From NCBI RefSeq assembly GCF_030700285.1, contig NZ_JAUYZJ010000009.1:62001-126000 (forward strand): a stretch of DNA of 64,000 nt. Direction: 5' to 3'. The notes under the pieces are model-generated. The model was not told the origin of the DNA, did not search any database, and worked only from the letters and a program-made list of their open reading frames with translations. Source of the stretch: Methylobacterium sp. NEAU K (lineage in GTDB: Bacteria; Pseudomonadota; Alphaproteobacteria; Rhizobiales; Beijerinckiaceae). Position 1 is the stretch's first letter. Every line of letters begins with the position of its first letter. A program made the translations under genes and the position numbers. Below are positions 1 to 7,018 of this stretch, piece after piece.

Positions 1-194
1 CACGGCACGCGGGATCGCGGTAGAGGCTCGGGCGCGTGCGTCGAAGCCTAACCGCGATCGGATGTCGCTTCGGCACATCCCGGGCCCCGGGGCGGCATCT
101 TGCGGGGGTCGCCCTATTTCCGCTGCCGCGGGCGTGCCCGCACCGCTCCGCGCCATCGCGCGGCTGGGCTTCAGGACCGGAGGATCGCCCCAGG

Positions 195-557
195 ATGAGA
201 CGCGCCCTGCTCAACACCATACTGGCCGCGTCGACCCTGTCCTGCGCCGCCGCAGCCGCCGAGGACGACAAGCGGACCGAGACCATCGCGGGGCTGGTGC
301 GGATCGTCGGCGCACAGGCGGGCATCGTCCTGTATTGCCGCAAGTTCCACTCCGTCGACGATGCGGTCTCGGAGGGATTGTCCCGGACCGTCCGCCGGGC
401 CCTCGACACCGCGGTCGGCCGCCGTCAGGCCGAGGCCGCCATCGCCGAGGAGGGCCGACGCGTCGCCAAGGAGATCGAGGCGGTGGGCGCCGAACAATGG
501 TGCGCCGACCAGCGCGACATCCTCAATACCGACGGCGTCCGGGTCTTCATCGACTGA
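195..557 (+). CDS. Small exported protein of unknown function
   Basis: A 120-residue protein begins with a short positively charged start and a hydrophobic Ala/Leu/Ser stretch ending near AAAAAE, which reads as a Sec signal peptide of about 22 residues. The mature part is mostly charged and helical and holds two cysteines (in YCRKF and WCADQ), which could form a periplasmic disulfide. I chose the ATG at 195 because the open frame further upstream is unlike protein and a GGAGG lies about 11 bases before it. I do not recognise the family; function is unknown. Confidence 0.6.
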   Translation: MRRALLNTILAASTLSCAAAAAEDDKRTETIAGLVRIVGAQAGIVLYCRKFHSVDDAVSEGLSRTVRRALDTAVGRRQAEAAIAEEGRRVAKEIEAVGAEQWCADQRDILNTDGVRVFID

Positions 558-796
558 ATCCTCACCCGGCAGTCCCTGACCTCTCGGGGCCGCCGGGGGC
601 TCTTGCCCCCTCGGGCGGGATCCGACGGCCTCGAAACGCGCCTGTCGTTTGGAGGCCACAGCGGGGAGCCGAAATCCGAAAGGGGTCGGCCGCAGGCGGC
701 CAATCTGGCACCGCCGGGACCAGATGTCGGCGATGCAAGCGTCCTCGCGGTCTGCAGTGCAGAACAGATTATCTCCTTGTTCCGCCTTCGAACGTC

Positions 797-814
797 TGTC
801 ATGTTTCGATGACA
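797..814. promoter_or_regulatory. Candidate PpsR/CrtJ operator, perfect palindrome
   Basis: The 18-base sequence TGTCATGTTTCGATGACA fits the TGT-N12-ACA consensus of the photosynthesis repressor PpsR (CrtJ). It is fully symmetrical apart from its centre, and the symmetry extends to 10-base arms (793-818). It lies 84 bases before the ATG of the gene at 899. The ppsR gene is in this same window (60121-61578). An alternative reading is an RNA hairpin, since 10-base arms around a 6-base loop would fold well, but no T-run follows. Confidence 0.5.
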
Positions 815-828
815 GACGACATTAAACA

Positions 829-847
829 GATCACGCCGGCTGTGATC
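829..847. promoter_or_regulatory. Perfect inverted repeat, possible operator
   Basis: GATCAC and GTGATC flank a 7-base spacer. The repeat lies 11 bases after the PpsR-like palindrome and about 50 bases before the start codon at 899. The symmetry suits a dimeric DNA-binding protein, but I cannot name one. Confidence 0.3.
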
Positions 848-898
848 GTCCACCTAAGAGCCTCAAGGGCCGAGGTGCCGGCGTAGGAGGATTACGCC

Positions 899-1081
899 AT
901 GTCCAGACCGATCTACATCGCCATCGCCCTCGTCGTATGCGGCGTGGCGCTCACGGTGTTTGCCTTCACCCGCGCGCCCCGATCGAAAGAATTCGCCGGG
1001 TGGGACGTGATGTTCATGAGCGGGATCGGCGCCGTGGCGCTCGGCTTCCTGGCGACCCTGGTCGAGGTGGTGACCGGGTAG
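899..1081 (+). CDS. Small two-helix membrane protein of unknown function
   Basis: This 60-residue protein has two hydrophobic segments (about residues 5-23 and 40-57) joined by a short charged loop, so it should span the inner membrane twice. A strong ribosome binding site, TAGGAGG, ends 8 bases before the ATG. No family is recognised. The context is the main interest: a perfect TGT-N12-ACA palindrome of the PpsR type lies just upstream, suggesting, by inference only, control together with the bacteriochlorophyll genes. It has no close neighbour on the same strand and is probably transcribed alone. Confidence 0.65.
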   Translation: MSRPIYIAIALVVCGVALTVFAFTRAPRSKEFAGWDVMFMSGIGAVALGFLATLVEVVTG

Positions 1082-1358
1082 GCGGCTGTCGAAGCAGACG
1101 CCGCTCCGTCCGGGCGTGCCTCGACGACGGGCGTCCCTGCGAGAAATTGGCTCGGCGCAGAGCGGTGGCGGCCTCCCGGCCTGCCGCCGCTTTGGTGGCC
1201 GGACGCCAAATCTCTGACCCATGGGTGAAGATTGCCCATGAGCAGGCGAACACTGCGATTCACAGCTTGTTGTGGATCGCGAGAATCCGATGCTTTTCGA
1301 AGATCAATTTTGAAACTGATTCGCCGATCCTCCGCCCACCGATTTCCATGAGGCGGCG

Positions 1359-1658
1359 ATGTTTGAACGACGCAGCACCCCGCGGACGCTCCTGAACGAG
1401 ACCGGCAGCATTTCGGTCGACGAGCATCGAAGCCTGCCCTGTATCGTGTACGATCGCTCCGCAGGCGGCGTCCGCGTCGCGCTGCCGGACGCCGACATCG
1501 TCCCGGACCGGTTCGTGCTCAGCATCGATGCGAGCAACGAGTTCCTCATCTGCCAGGCAGTATGGCGCAAGGCCGAGGAGATCGGGGCCATGACGGACGA
1601 GCCGGAGGTCGGATGGTCGACCCGGCCGAGCATCCGGCGCGAACCGGAGCCGGCCTGA
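1359..1658 (+). CDS. PilZ-domain protein
   Basis: This 99-residue protein looks like a stand-alone PilZ domain, the usual cyclic-di-GMP sensor. The N-terminal FERRSTPRT resembles the family's RxxxR arginine box. The later YDRSAGGVRVALP fits the D/NxSxxG motif, and VWRKAEEIGAM matches the common C-terminal strand. Alphaproteobacterial genomes carry many such one-domain copies. GAGG lies upstream of the ATG. The target is unknown; the diguanylate cyclase PleD is encoded about 45 kb away, but no direct link is visible. Confidence 0.75.
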   Translation: MFERRSTPRTLLNETGSISVDEHRSLPCIVYDRSAGGVRVALPDADIVPDRFVLSIDASNEFLICQAVWRKAEEIGAMTDEPEVGWSTRPSIRREPEPA

Positions 1659-2109
1659 CGCCCCGGCAACGCGCGATCCTACGTCTTTGCGTTGGGGCAC
1701 TTCCCGAACTGAAACGGTCGCCGCAGAGCGCGCGGTGCGGTTTTTGCGCACCCGGGTGCTTCGTGCGCGGGCGGAACGCGGCCCGGGCTTCGGCTCAGGA
1801 CGATGCGATGCCCGTGAAACAACGGGATTGCCAATAGGTCCTGTGCCCTTTGGCGGGTGATCGGCGCAGAGCCCGGCGGACGCCGGCGTTCGTCCAGCAA
1901 CCACAGAAGGTCACGGAGCCATTGGATCCAGGACGTCTGAATCGGAGACCACGATAAGCTAGCGTACGCCCCGGGCCGCCTGCGATGAGACGTCCAAGAG
2001 CCTCGGCTGGAAAGCCGGCGGCCGCGTCTCGTGGCGATGCCCTGGAGCCTTATGGGGTCTGCGAAAACAGCGCAGGCTGCCGAACCGTGTGGCCCGATCG
2101 GGCGCCGGC
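1659..2109. other. Intergenic region, no gene seen
   Basis: Open frames cross this 451-base gap on both strands, but they shift composition, lack a convincing start and ribosome binding site, and match no family I know. I see no RNA gene or mobile-element remnant. Confidence 0.4.
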
Positions 2110-2301
2110 TCACTCCCAATCGATATCCAGCGACCGCTCGAATGCGGCCGCGGACATCTCCTTGCCCTTCGGATCGGCCACCGTGATCTCGCGGAAACCG
2201 CGCCGGGCGAGTTCCCAGGTCTTTTCCATGGCCTGCTCGTCGGTCCCGCACGCGAAGGTCATGACGCGGCCGGACGGATCGATCCCCTTGACGGTGAACA
2301 C
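2110..2301 (-). CDS. Small conserved-looking protein of unknown function
   Basis: A 63-residue protein is read from a GTG start preceded by AAGGAG at 6-base spacing, which decided this start within a much longer spurious frame. The sequence runs strand-rich, then helix, then strand (FTVKGIDPSGRVMTF, then EQAMEKTWELARRGF, then REITVADPKG), like a compact alpha/beta domain, and ends in an acidic tail. There is no signal peptide or membrane segment, so it is probably cytoplasmic. No family or function is recognised. Confidence 0.6.
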   Translation of the reverse strand: MFTVKGIDPSGRVMTFACGTDEQAMEKTWELARRGFREITVADPKGKEMSAAAFERSLDIDWE

Positions 2302-2817
2302 GACGCTCTCCTTGCTCTCCGGTGAGCATATAGCGCTGCGGGCCCGATCCCGCCTCCTGCGGATCCGGGACCCGCGAGGCCGGCGCCGCGTTGCCATGGG
2401 GCAGGAAGGCCCCGGATGACGGACGCACCCCACCCAACGCCTAAGCAGACTTGCGTCGGCAGGCCAGCGCGAGCCGGCTCGGGTTCTGGGAGCGAGCCCA
2501 GGTTTTTGACGCAAAACCGCAGCACACCTTTGCGATACCGGCTCGGATCGGAACGGGACCCGCGCCCCGTCCGATCCGGGGGGAAGGCCGGCGGAAGCCG
2601 AGCCGGCCCCTTCGGACGAGCCGTCGGCGGTCGCGACCGGCACCCGGGAGGTCGGGCGGTCGCAGAAGGGCGACGGCGAGGACGCGGTCGTCCGGCGCGA
2701 GACCGGGATCCGGGCGGTCCGGGCGGCGGCTTCCCCGCCCATCCCTGGACGATCGACCTCGTGCAATGCGCAATCAACAGGGCCGCAGCAGGATGCGGGG
2801 CCCACAGGAGTCCAACC
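2302..2817. other. Intergenic region before the phasin gene
   Basis: This 516-base stretch lies between divergently transcribed genes. The plus-strand frame running into the phasin gene is rich in Arg, Gly and Pro and looks like a GC-driven artefact, because the phasin has its own ATG and ribosome binding site. Promoters for both neighbours must lie here, but I see no clear -35/-10 pair. Confidence 0.4.
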
Positions 2818-3306
2818 ATGGCGAACATTCCCGGCTACGAGGTCCCGCCTCAGATGCGCGACCTCGCCGAATCCAGCCTCGATCAGGCCCGCAAGGCCTT
2901 CGGGAGCTTCATCGCCGCCGCGCGGCGTACGACCGATACCGTCCAGGATTCGGCCGAGTTCGCGCGCACCAACGCGCAGGACATGTATGCCCGCGGCCTC
3001 GGTTACGCTGAGCAGAACGTCCAGGCCGCGTTCGACCTGGCCCAGAAGCTCGCGGCCGCGCGCTCCCTCTCCGAGGCGACGCAGATCCAGGCCGAGTACG
3101 TGCGCGAGCGCTTCGCGGCGATGCAGGCCCAGGCGAAGGAGATGGGGGGCCTCGCCCAAGCGGCGATGCAGCAGGGCGCAGAGCGCGCCGGAACGGCCAT
3201 GCAGCAGGGCGCCGAGGCGACCCGCAAGGCGGTGGAGCAGGGGCAGAATGCGGCCCAGCAGATGGGCCACGAGGCGCAACAGGCCGTCGAGAAGGCGACG
3301 CACTGA
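2818..3306 (+). CDS. Phasin family protein (polyhydroxyalkanoate granule-associated)
   Basis: This 162-residue protein is strongly helical and alanine/glutamine-rich. It opens with MANIPGYEVPPQMRDLAE, the start typical of alphaproteobacterial phasins. Such proteins coat storage granules of polyhydroxybutyrate and limit their size. After an amphipathic helical core (residues 15-110), the C-terminal third is an Ala/Gln-rich coiled-coil-like region containing three similar AMQQGAE-like segments around residues 117-140. ACAGGAG precedes the ATG by 7 bases. No synthase or depolymerase gene lies in the window. The family call is firm; the exact paralogue is not. Confidence 0.85.
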   Translation: MANIPGYEVPPQMRDLAESSLDQARKAFGSFIAAARRTTDTVQDSAEFARTNAQDMYARGLGYAEQNVQAAFDLAQKLAAARSLSEATQIQAEYVRERFAAMQAQAKEMGGLAQAAMQQGAERAGTAMQQGAEATRKAVEQGQNAAQQMGHEAQQAVEKATH

Positions 3307-3407
3307 TCGCAGGCCGGAGGCAGCGGGCTCCTCGGGGCCGCCGTCCAGGGTCGTGGGCCGGCGACGCGTCCGAGTGCCGCCGGTCGTATCGGAACGCGGA
3401 GTTGCGA

Positions 3408-3650
3408 ATGATGTACGGCGAGGTCGGCCGTCTGGCGGACGAGGGGCTCCGGCTGAGCATGTGCCAGGCGGAGAATGCCGCCCTTCTCGCGGTGGCGGCG
3501 CAGTATGCTTGGCTGGACCTCTGCGTCGAAACCTGCCGGGCGGCGGGCGCAGCCTTGAGCGCCGAGATGGAGCAGCAGGCGCGCACGCGCCGTCTCATCC
3601 GGCGTGGCGTCTCGCCCATGGCCGCCGCCCAGGAATTACGCATCGTCTAG
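3408..3650 (+). CDS. Small helical protein of unknown function
   Basis: This 80-residue helical protein lies 101 bases after the phasin gene on the same strand. It contains three cysteines and a high share of Ala, Leu and Glu, with no signal peptide or clear membrane span. A GCGGAG lies ahead of a TTG at 3402 and the ATGs at 3408 and 3411; the ATG at 3408 is my choice. Its position suggests co-expression with the phasin and a possible granule-related role, but that is inference from position only. Confidence 0.55.
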   Translation: MMYGEVGRLADEGLRLSMCQAENAALLAVAAQYAWLDLCVETCRAAGAALSAEMEQQARTRRLIRRGVSPMAAAQELRIV

Positions 3651-3655
3651 AGCCG

Positions 3656-3672
3656 CCCCCGAAAGGTGGGGG
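3656..3672 (+). terminator. Possible transcription terminator hairpin
   Basis: CCCCC and GGGGG arms enclose GAAAGGT right after the stop codon at 3650, and a short CTTT follows a few bases later. The placement and GC stem fit a rho-independent terminator, but the T-run is weak. Confidence 0.35.
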
Positions 3673-3919
3673 CCGGCTTTCGGACATCGCGGATGCAAGA
3701 TCGAAGGCCCGGAGCCTCGTCCTGGATCCGATAGCCGGAGCGGTGCGCTCGTTCCCTGCGGGGCGTGTTCCACCGGCTTCGCGATGCGGCGTCATCCGGG
3801 GTCGTTGCTACGGCTGGCCGCGTTCGTCCCGCCCACCGCGACGCCGGACCGGGCGGCTCAGGCGCCGATACCCCGGCGGAGGGGTATCCACTCCGCCGGC
3901 GAATGCTCGGGACGCGCGC

Positions 3920-4177
3920 TCAGCGAACCGCTTCCATCGAGGCCTGGACCATCGGCCGTTCGACGGCCGAGACCGTCCGGTGGCTTCCGGTTCCGATGCC
4001 CCGAACGGGCTGGGGCGTGGTGGTCAGGTCGCCGACCGGGTGGACCTGCTGCGCGGCGCGGGCCTGATCCCGATACAGCGGCGGCGTCAGGTGCAGACGG
4101 TCATCCGCGGCGGCGGGACCGGTGAAGAGGGCGGCCGAGGTGAGCGCGGCCGACGCGAGGACGAAGATCGTGCGCAT
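3920..4177 (-). CDS. Small exported protein of unknown function
   Basis: This 85-residue protein begins MRTIFVLASAALTSAALF and reaches a cleavage-like GPAAADD near residue 25, a clear Sec signal peptide. The mature part of about 60 residues is polar, with several prolines and histidines and no cysteine. GGAG lies 7 bases before the ATG, which decided the start inside a longer frame. It probably resides in the periplasm. No family is recognised. Confidence 0.6.
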   Translation of the reverse strand: MRTIFVLASAALTSAALFTGPAAADDRLHLTPPLYRDQARAAQQVHPVGDLTTTPQPVRGIGTGSHRTVSAVERPMVQASMEAVR

Positions 4178-4645
4178 GGTGCGACTCCGGTTCGATCGCG
4201 GGGTGCGATCGGCAAACCCTATGAGAGCATGCTTTTGTGCGATGCGGTATGCTGATTGCGCATTGCACCATAGCGCAGATCCGGAACGGTTTTGCAGTGA
4301 TCGTCCCAATGACCCATGGACAATCCGGTTTCTCGACGGCCGCCGTCATGCATTCAGCTCAAATGAACTAAATTTCCACTGATGAACTCTCAAATGAAAA
4401 TTGAGACGGCGAGAGATTTAATTTTGCCCCACTGCAGCCGCGCCGGTTCGATCGCCGTTCCGCTGCCTCTGCGGGGATCTGGTCGCGGGATTACGAAACG
4501 GGCGGGTATGCGGGCGGCCGCATGCGCGGGAACCGTGTCGCGGCTTCGTGATGGCGCCGATACGAATCGGCAATGCGTTCGCCGGATCCGCGTCACACGG
4601 CTGCGCGAGACCCACGCCCATTCCAGAGCCTCCCGGAGCGACAGC
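4178..4645. other. Intergenic region with a lower-GC patch
   Basis: About 4205-4435 is markedly AT-richer than the genome average and probably holds the promoters of the divergent flanking genes. A 10-base direct repeat, CTCAAATGAA, occurs at 4358-4367 and 4389-4398, 31 bases apart (about three helical turns). I see no gene or RNA here. Confidence 0.4.
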
Positions 4646-4882
4646 ATGGCGCCCGCCGACCTCGACAAGCGCGCCGAGCTGACCGTGTGGCCGAGCCGTT
4701 CGCTCGGCCGCTCCGCGGAGGGTCGTCCGTTCGCGACCCTGCGCGAGGCCCTCGCAGCCGCGGCCGAGGATGCGCAACCCTGGATCATCACCGAGGCCGG
4801 CGACATCCTCTCGCCGCGCTGGATCCGGGCGAACAGTCCTCCCGCCCCCTGCAGCAGTCGAATTTTCAACGTCCGCGCGTAA
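4646..4882 (+). CDS. Small cytoplasmic protein of unknown function
   Basis: This 78-residue protein starts at an ATG preceded by CGGAG. The middle section (RSAEGRPFATLREALAAAAE then QPWIITEAGDILSPRWI) looks like a helix followed by a beta hairpin and resembles a short conserved rhizobial protein pattern, though I cannot name the family. The last dozen residues look less conserved. There is no signal peptide or membrane segment. It lies 99 bases before a 27-residue membrane peptide gene on the same strand. Confidence 0.55.
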   Translation: MAPADLDKRAELTVWPSRSLGRSAEGRPFATLREALAAAAEDAQPWIITEAGDILSPRWIRANSPPAPCSSRIFNVRA

Positions 4883-4981
4883 TCCGGCCCCTTTGCACGC
4901 ATCGGTTTGTCGCGCCCCGGCGTTGAGGGCGGTGAACTGCCCGACGACCGGGCAGAGCGAACCGAGGAAACGGAGGCCACA

Positions 4982-5065
4982 ATGCTGAAGGGCGGACTTC
5001 TCTGGCTGCTGGGGATCCCGATCCCGATCATCCTGCTGCTGTGGTTCCTCGGCGTGTTTCACTGA
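4982..5065 (+). CDS. 27-residue single-span membrane peptide
   Basis: A very short open frame encodes MLKGGLLWLLGIPIPIILLL followed by WFLGVFH and a TGA stop. Nearly all of it is one hydrophobic helix with a lysine at residue 3, so a small inner-membrane peptide is expected. A strong GGAGG sits 6 bases before the ATG, and the reading frame is clean. Peptides of this length with a central PIPI motif are a known pattern in rhizobia and relatives, but their function is not established. Confidence 0.6.
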   Translation: MLKGGLLWLLGIPIPIILLLWFLGVFH

Positions 5066-5315
5066 GCGCCTTTCACAGGACGCCCTCTGCGCCGGGCCTT
5101 GCAGGCGAAGAACTCTCGGTGATCGAGAGTTTCACGAGGTCCTACCGGCATCATTGGCCGGAGCCGTCACCGGTTCGACAGCGAACGTGATGCAAGAGCA
5201 AGCACCTGAGCGGACGTGCTTCCGGTACGCCCCCTCAGGACGTGGCGATTCAGGAAAAATGCCGGGTCGGCGGCCCTGCCTGCCGGATCGGCGAACCGCC
5301 CCGGCGCGGTCCCGT

Positions 5316-5648
5316 TCAGCACCCGATGCAGATGTCGTGCACCACATGCTCGTGCCGGGGCCCGGTGCGCTGGTTCGGAAGCCGGCCATCGGTCGATGGA
5401 AAACCGCTGCCGAGCGTGGGAATCCGCCTGCGGCCGCCGGTCAGGTCCGCCGTGGTCGGGAGCGGTGTCGGGGCGGACGGGGCTGTCTCGGGCAGCGGCG
5501 CAACGGGGGGAGCGCCGCTCGCGATGCCGGGATCGGCGAGCGGGATCGCCATCCCCTGCACCGGGCGCGCCGATGCGAATTCGCCGGCATGGGCGGGCAA
5601 CGGCGCGACGGCCAGGGCCGCGAGGACGAGGCGACACCGCACCCGCAT
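5316..5648 (-). CDS. Exported proline-rich protein ending in CxxC
   Basis: This 110-residue protein has a signal peptide (MRVRCRLVLAALAVAPLPAHA, cleavage near residue 21). A Pro/Ala/Thr-rich linker spans about residues 45-70, and the C-terminal segment ends in DICIGC. CGGAG precedes the ATG by 8 bases. The terminal CxxC could bind metal or form a disulfide in the periplasm. It lies downstream of two other small exported-protein genes on the same strand. The family is not recognised. Confidence 0.55.
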   Translation of the reverse strand: MRVRCRLVLAALAVAPLPAHAGEFASARPVQGMAIPLADPGIASGAPPVAPLPETAPSAPTPLPTTADLTGGRRRIPTLGSGFPSTDGRLPNQRTGPRHEHVVHDICIGC

Positions 5649-5721
5649 AGCGCAATCTCCGAGGCTCTCCCCTCGCACTGCAGGGAAGCCGGCGCGTCGA
5701 GACGCGCTGGCCGGGCGGTCC

Positions 5722-5973
5722 TTAGTACGACCGGCCATAAAAGGGTTTGGATACCGGATGATAGCGGTCGCCGACCGGCCAAGTATACGGCTGGTCTTTC
5801 CCCATATGCATGCCGGACCTGAACCTCGGCTCGTTGAAACCGATGCCGTGAAGCCCGCCGGCGTGGACTTTGGCGCCTCGGGCCGGGGAGCCGGCCTCAC
5901 GCGCCATGGTGACACCCGACCCCCCCAGAACCAGAACGGCCGCGAGCGAGACGCGGCCCAGCATGACGGTCAT
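5722..5973 (-). CDS. Small exported protein of unknown function
   Basis: This 83-residue protein begins MTVMLGRVSLAAVLVLGGSG, a signal peptide ending near residue 24. The mature part is rich in Gly, His, Tyr and Arg, and the tail (PVGDRYHPVSKPFYGRSY) is aromatic. AGGAGG lies 5 bases before the ATG. The next gene on this strand (5316-5648) is 73 bases downstream and is also exported, so the two may be co-transcribed. Function is unknown. Confidence 0.55.
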   Translation of the reverse strand: MTVMLGRVSLAAVLVLGGSGVTMAREAGSPARGAKVHAGGLHGIGFNEPRFRSGMHMGKDQPYTWPVGDRYHPVSKPFYGRSY

Positions 5974-6061
5974 CCCCGCCTCCTGTCCCGGCCGAATTGC
6001 CGGCACAAAATGAACGACGGCTCACCTCTGCAGTTCCGCCCGGGGTCACGGCTCCGAATCG

Positions 6062-6943
6062 TCAGAACGTGCCGGCCCCGGCGAGGCAGGCCTCCGCGAT
6101 CGCACCGCCGCAGACATCTGTGGTCCGGCTCGCCGCAGCCGCCCCACCGATGCCGGCACCGCCGGTCGATCCGCCGCCGGCCGCGCTCGTCCCCTGGACC
6201 TTGTCAAGACCCCGGCTCGTCACCGCGTTCGAGCCGGTCGCAATCCCCGCTCCGCTGGCCGCCCCACCGTTGCCGGAGGGCGGCACGACGACCGGTATGG
6301 CGGCGGAATTGGCCGCGAACCCGGCGCTGCTCGCGACCGCACCGCCGACGGCGGAGGTGACCAGGCCCGCATTCGAAGGGGCGCCGGTCATGAACCCGAT
6401 GCTGCCGACGGAGGTCGTCGTGAGGGAGGTCGAGGCGGACCCGAAGCCCAGGCCCGCGGTGAGACCCGATCCGATCCCGAGCCCCGTCAGGCCGAAGCTC
6501 GAAGACAGGGTGTTGCCCGAGATCGCGCCGAGGGCGGCGTTCGTGGAGGTGCCGAATCCGTTCCGCGTCCCGGCCGCGCCGATGGTATTGCCGGTGCCGG
6601 TCGAGCCGCGCGACGCCGTGAGACCGACGCCGCCGGTCAGACCGGCCCCCGTGAGGCCGAGTTGGCCTGCGCTGCTCCCGCCGGCGGGCGGTCCGATGCC
6701 GCCACCGCCGCCTGCGCCGCTCAGGCTCAGCTGGCCGGCATTCACCAGCCCACCGGTCTGGGCCGACAGGGTTGGAAAGGGACCGGTCGAGGACGAGCCG
6801 CCGAGGCTGAGCTGCCCTGGATTGGCGATCGCCGTGATCGGCTCCAGCGAGGCCGAGGCGGGGACTGTCGCGGTGGCGGACAGGCTCTGCGCGCCGGCCG
6901 AAGTGGCGATCGGCAGCAGCAGGGCGGCGAGGATAGCCCGCAT
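6062..6943 (-). CDS. Exported Gly/Ala/Ser/Thr-rich low-complexity protein
   Basis: This 293-residue protein has a typical signal peptide (MRAILAALLLPIATSAGAQS). The rest is almost entirely Gly, Ala, Ser, Thr, Val and Leu, with very few charged residues. A motif of the form GQL[SG]L.G occurs three times in the first half (GQLSLGG, GQLSLSG, GQLGLTG). Only a few cysteines are present, close to the C-terminus. Such composition suits an extracellular, cell-surface or structural protein. Exact function and family are unknown, and a spurious frame cannot be fully excluded in DNA this GC-rich, although the signal peptide argues for a real gene. Confidence 0.55.
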   Translation of the reverse strand: MRAILAALLLPIATSAGAQSLSATATVPASASLEPITAIANPGQLSLGGSSSTGPFPTLSAQTGGLVNAGQLSLSGAGGGGGIGPPAGGSSAGQLGLTGAGLTGGVGLTASRGSTGTGNTIGAAGTRNGFGTSTNAALGAISGNTLSSSFGLTGLGIGSGLTAGLGFGSASTSLTTTSVGSIGFMTGAPSNAGLVTSAVGGAVASSAGFAANSAAIPVVVPPSGNGGAASGAGIATGSNAVTSRGLDKVQGTSAAGGGSTGGAGIGGAAAASRTTDVCGGAIAEACLAGAGTF

Positions 6944-7018
6944 GACGGTCTCCGCGAGAAGGACTGTCGGGAGCCAACCGCGCCGATTCGGACGGGTTCC
7001 GCCGGTGCGCGCCCGCCG

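Larger units (their letters stand above)
558..898. other. Intergenic region carrying two palindromes
   Basis: No convincing gene is seen in this 341-base gap. Its right half is noticeably AT-richer than its surroundings and holds two perfect inverted repeats in a row, at 793-818 and 829-847, just before the small membrane protein gene at 899. This looks like a regulatory region and is annotated separately. Confidence 0.5.

Noticed and set aside
1679..2437. Minus-strand open frame of about 250 codons
   Set aside because: Its composition changes along the length, it has no ribosome site or domain, and it overlaps the better supported small gene 2110-2301.
2416..2817. N-terminal extension of the phasin frame
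   Set aside because: The extension is Arg/Gly/Pro-rich and unlike any phasin; an ATG with ACAGGAG at the right distance marks the start at 2818.
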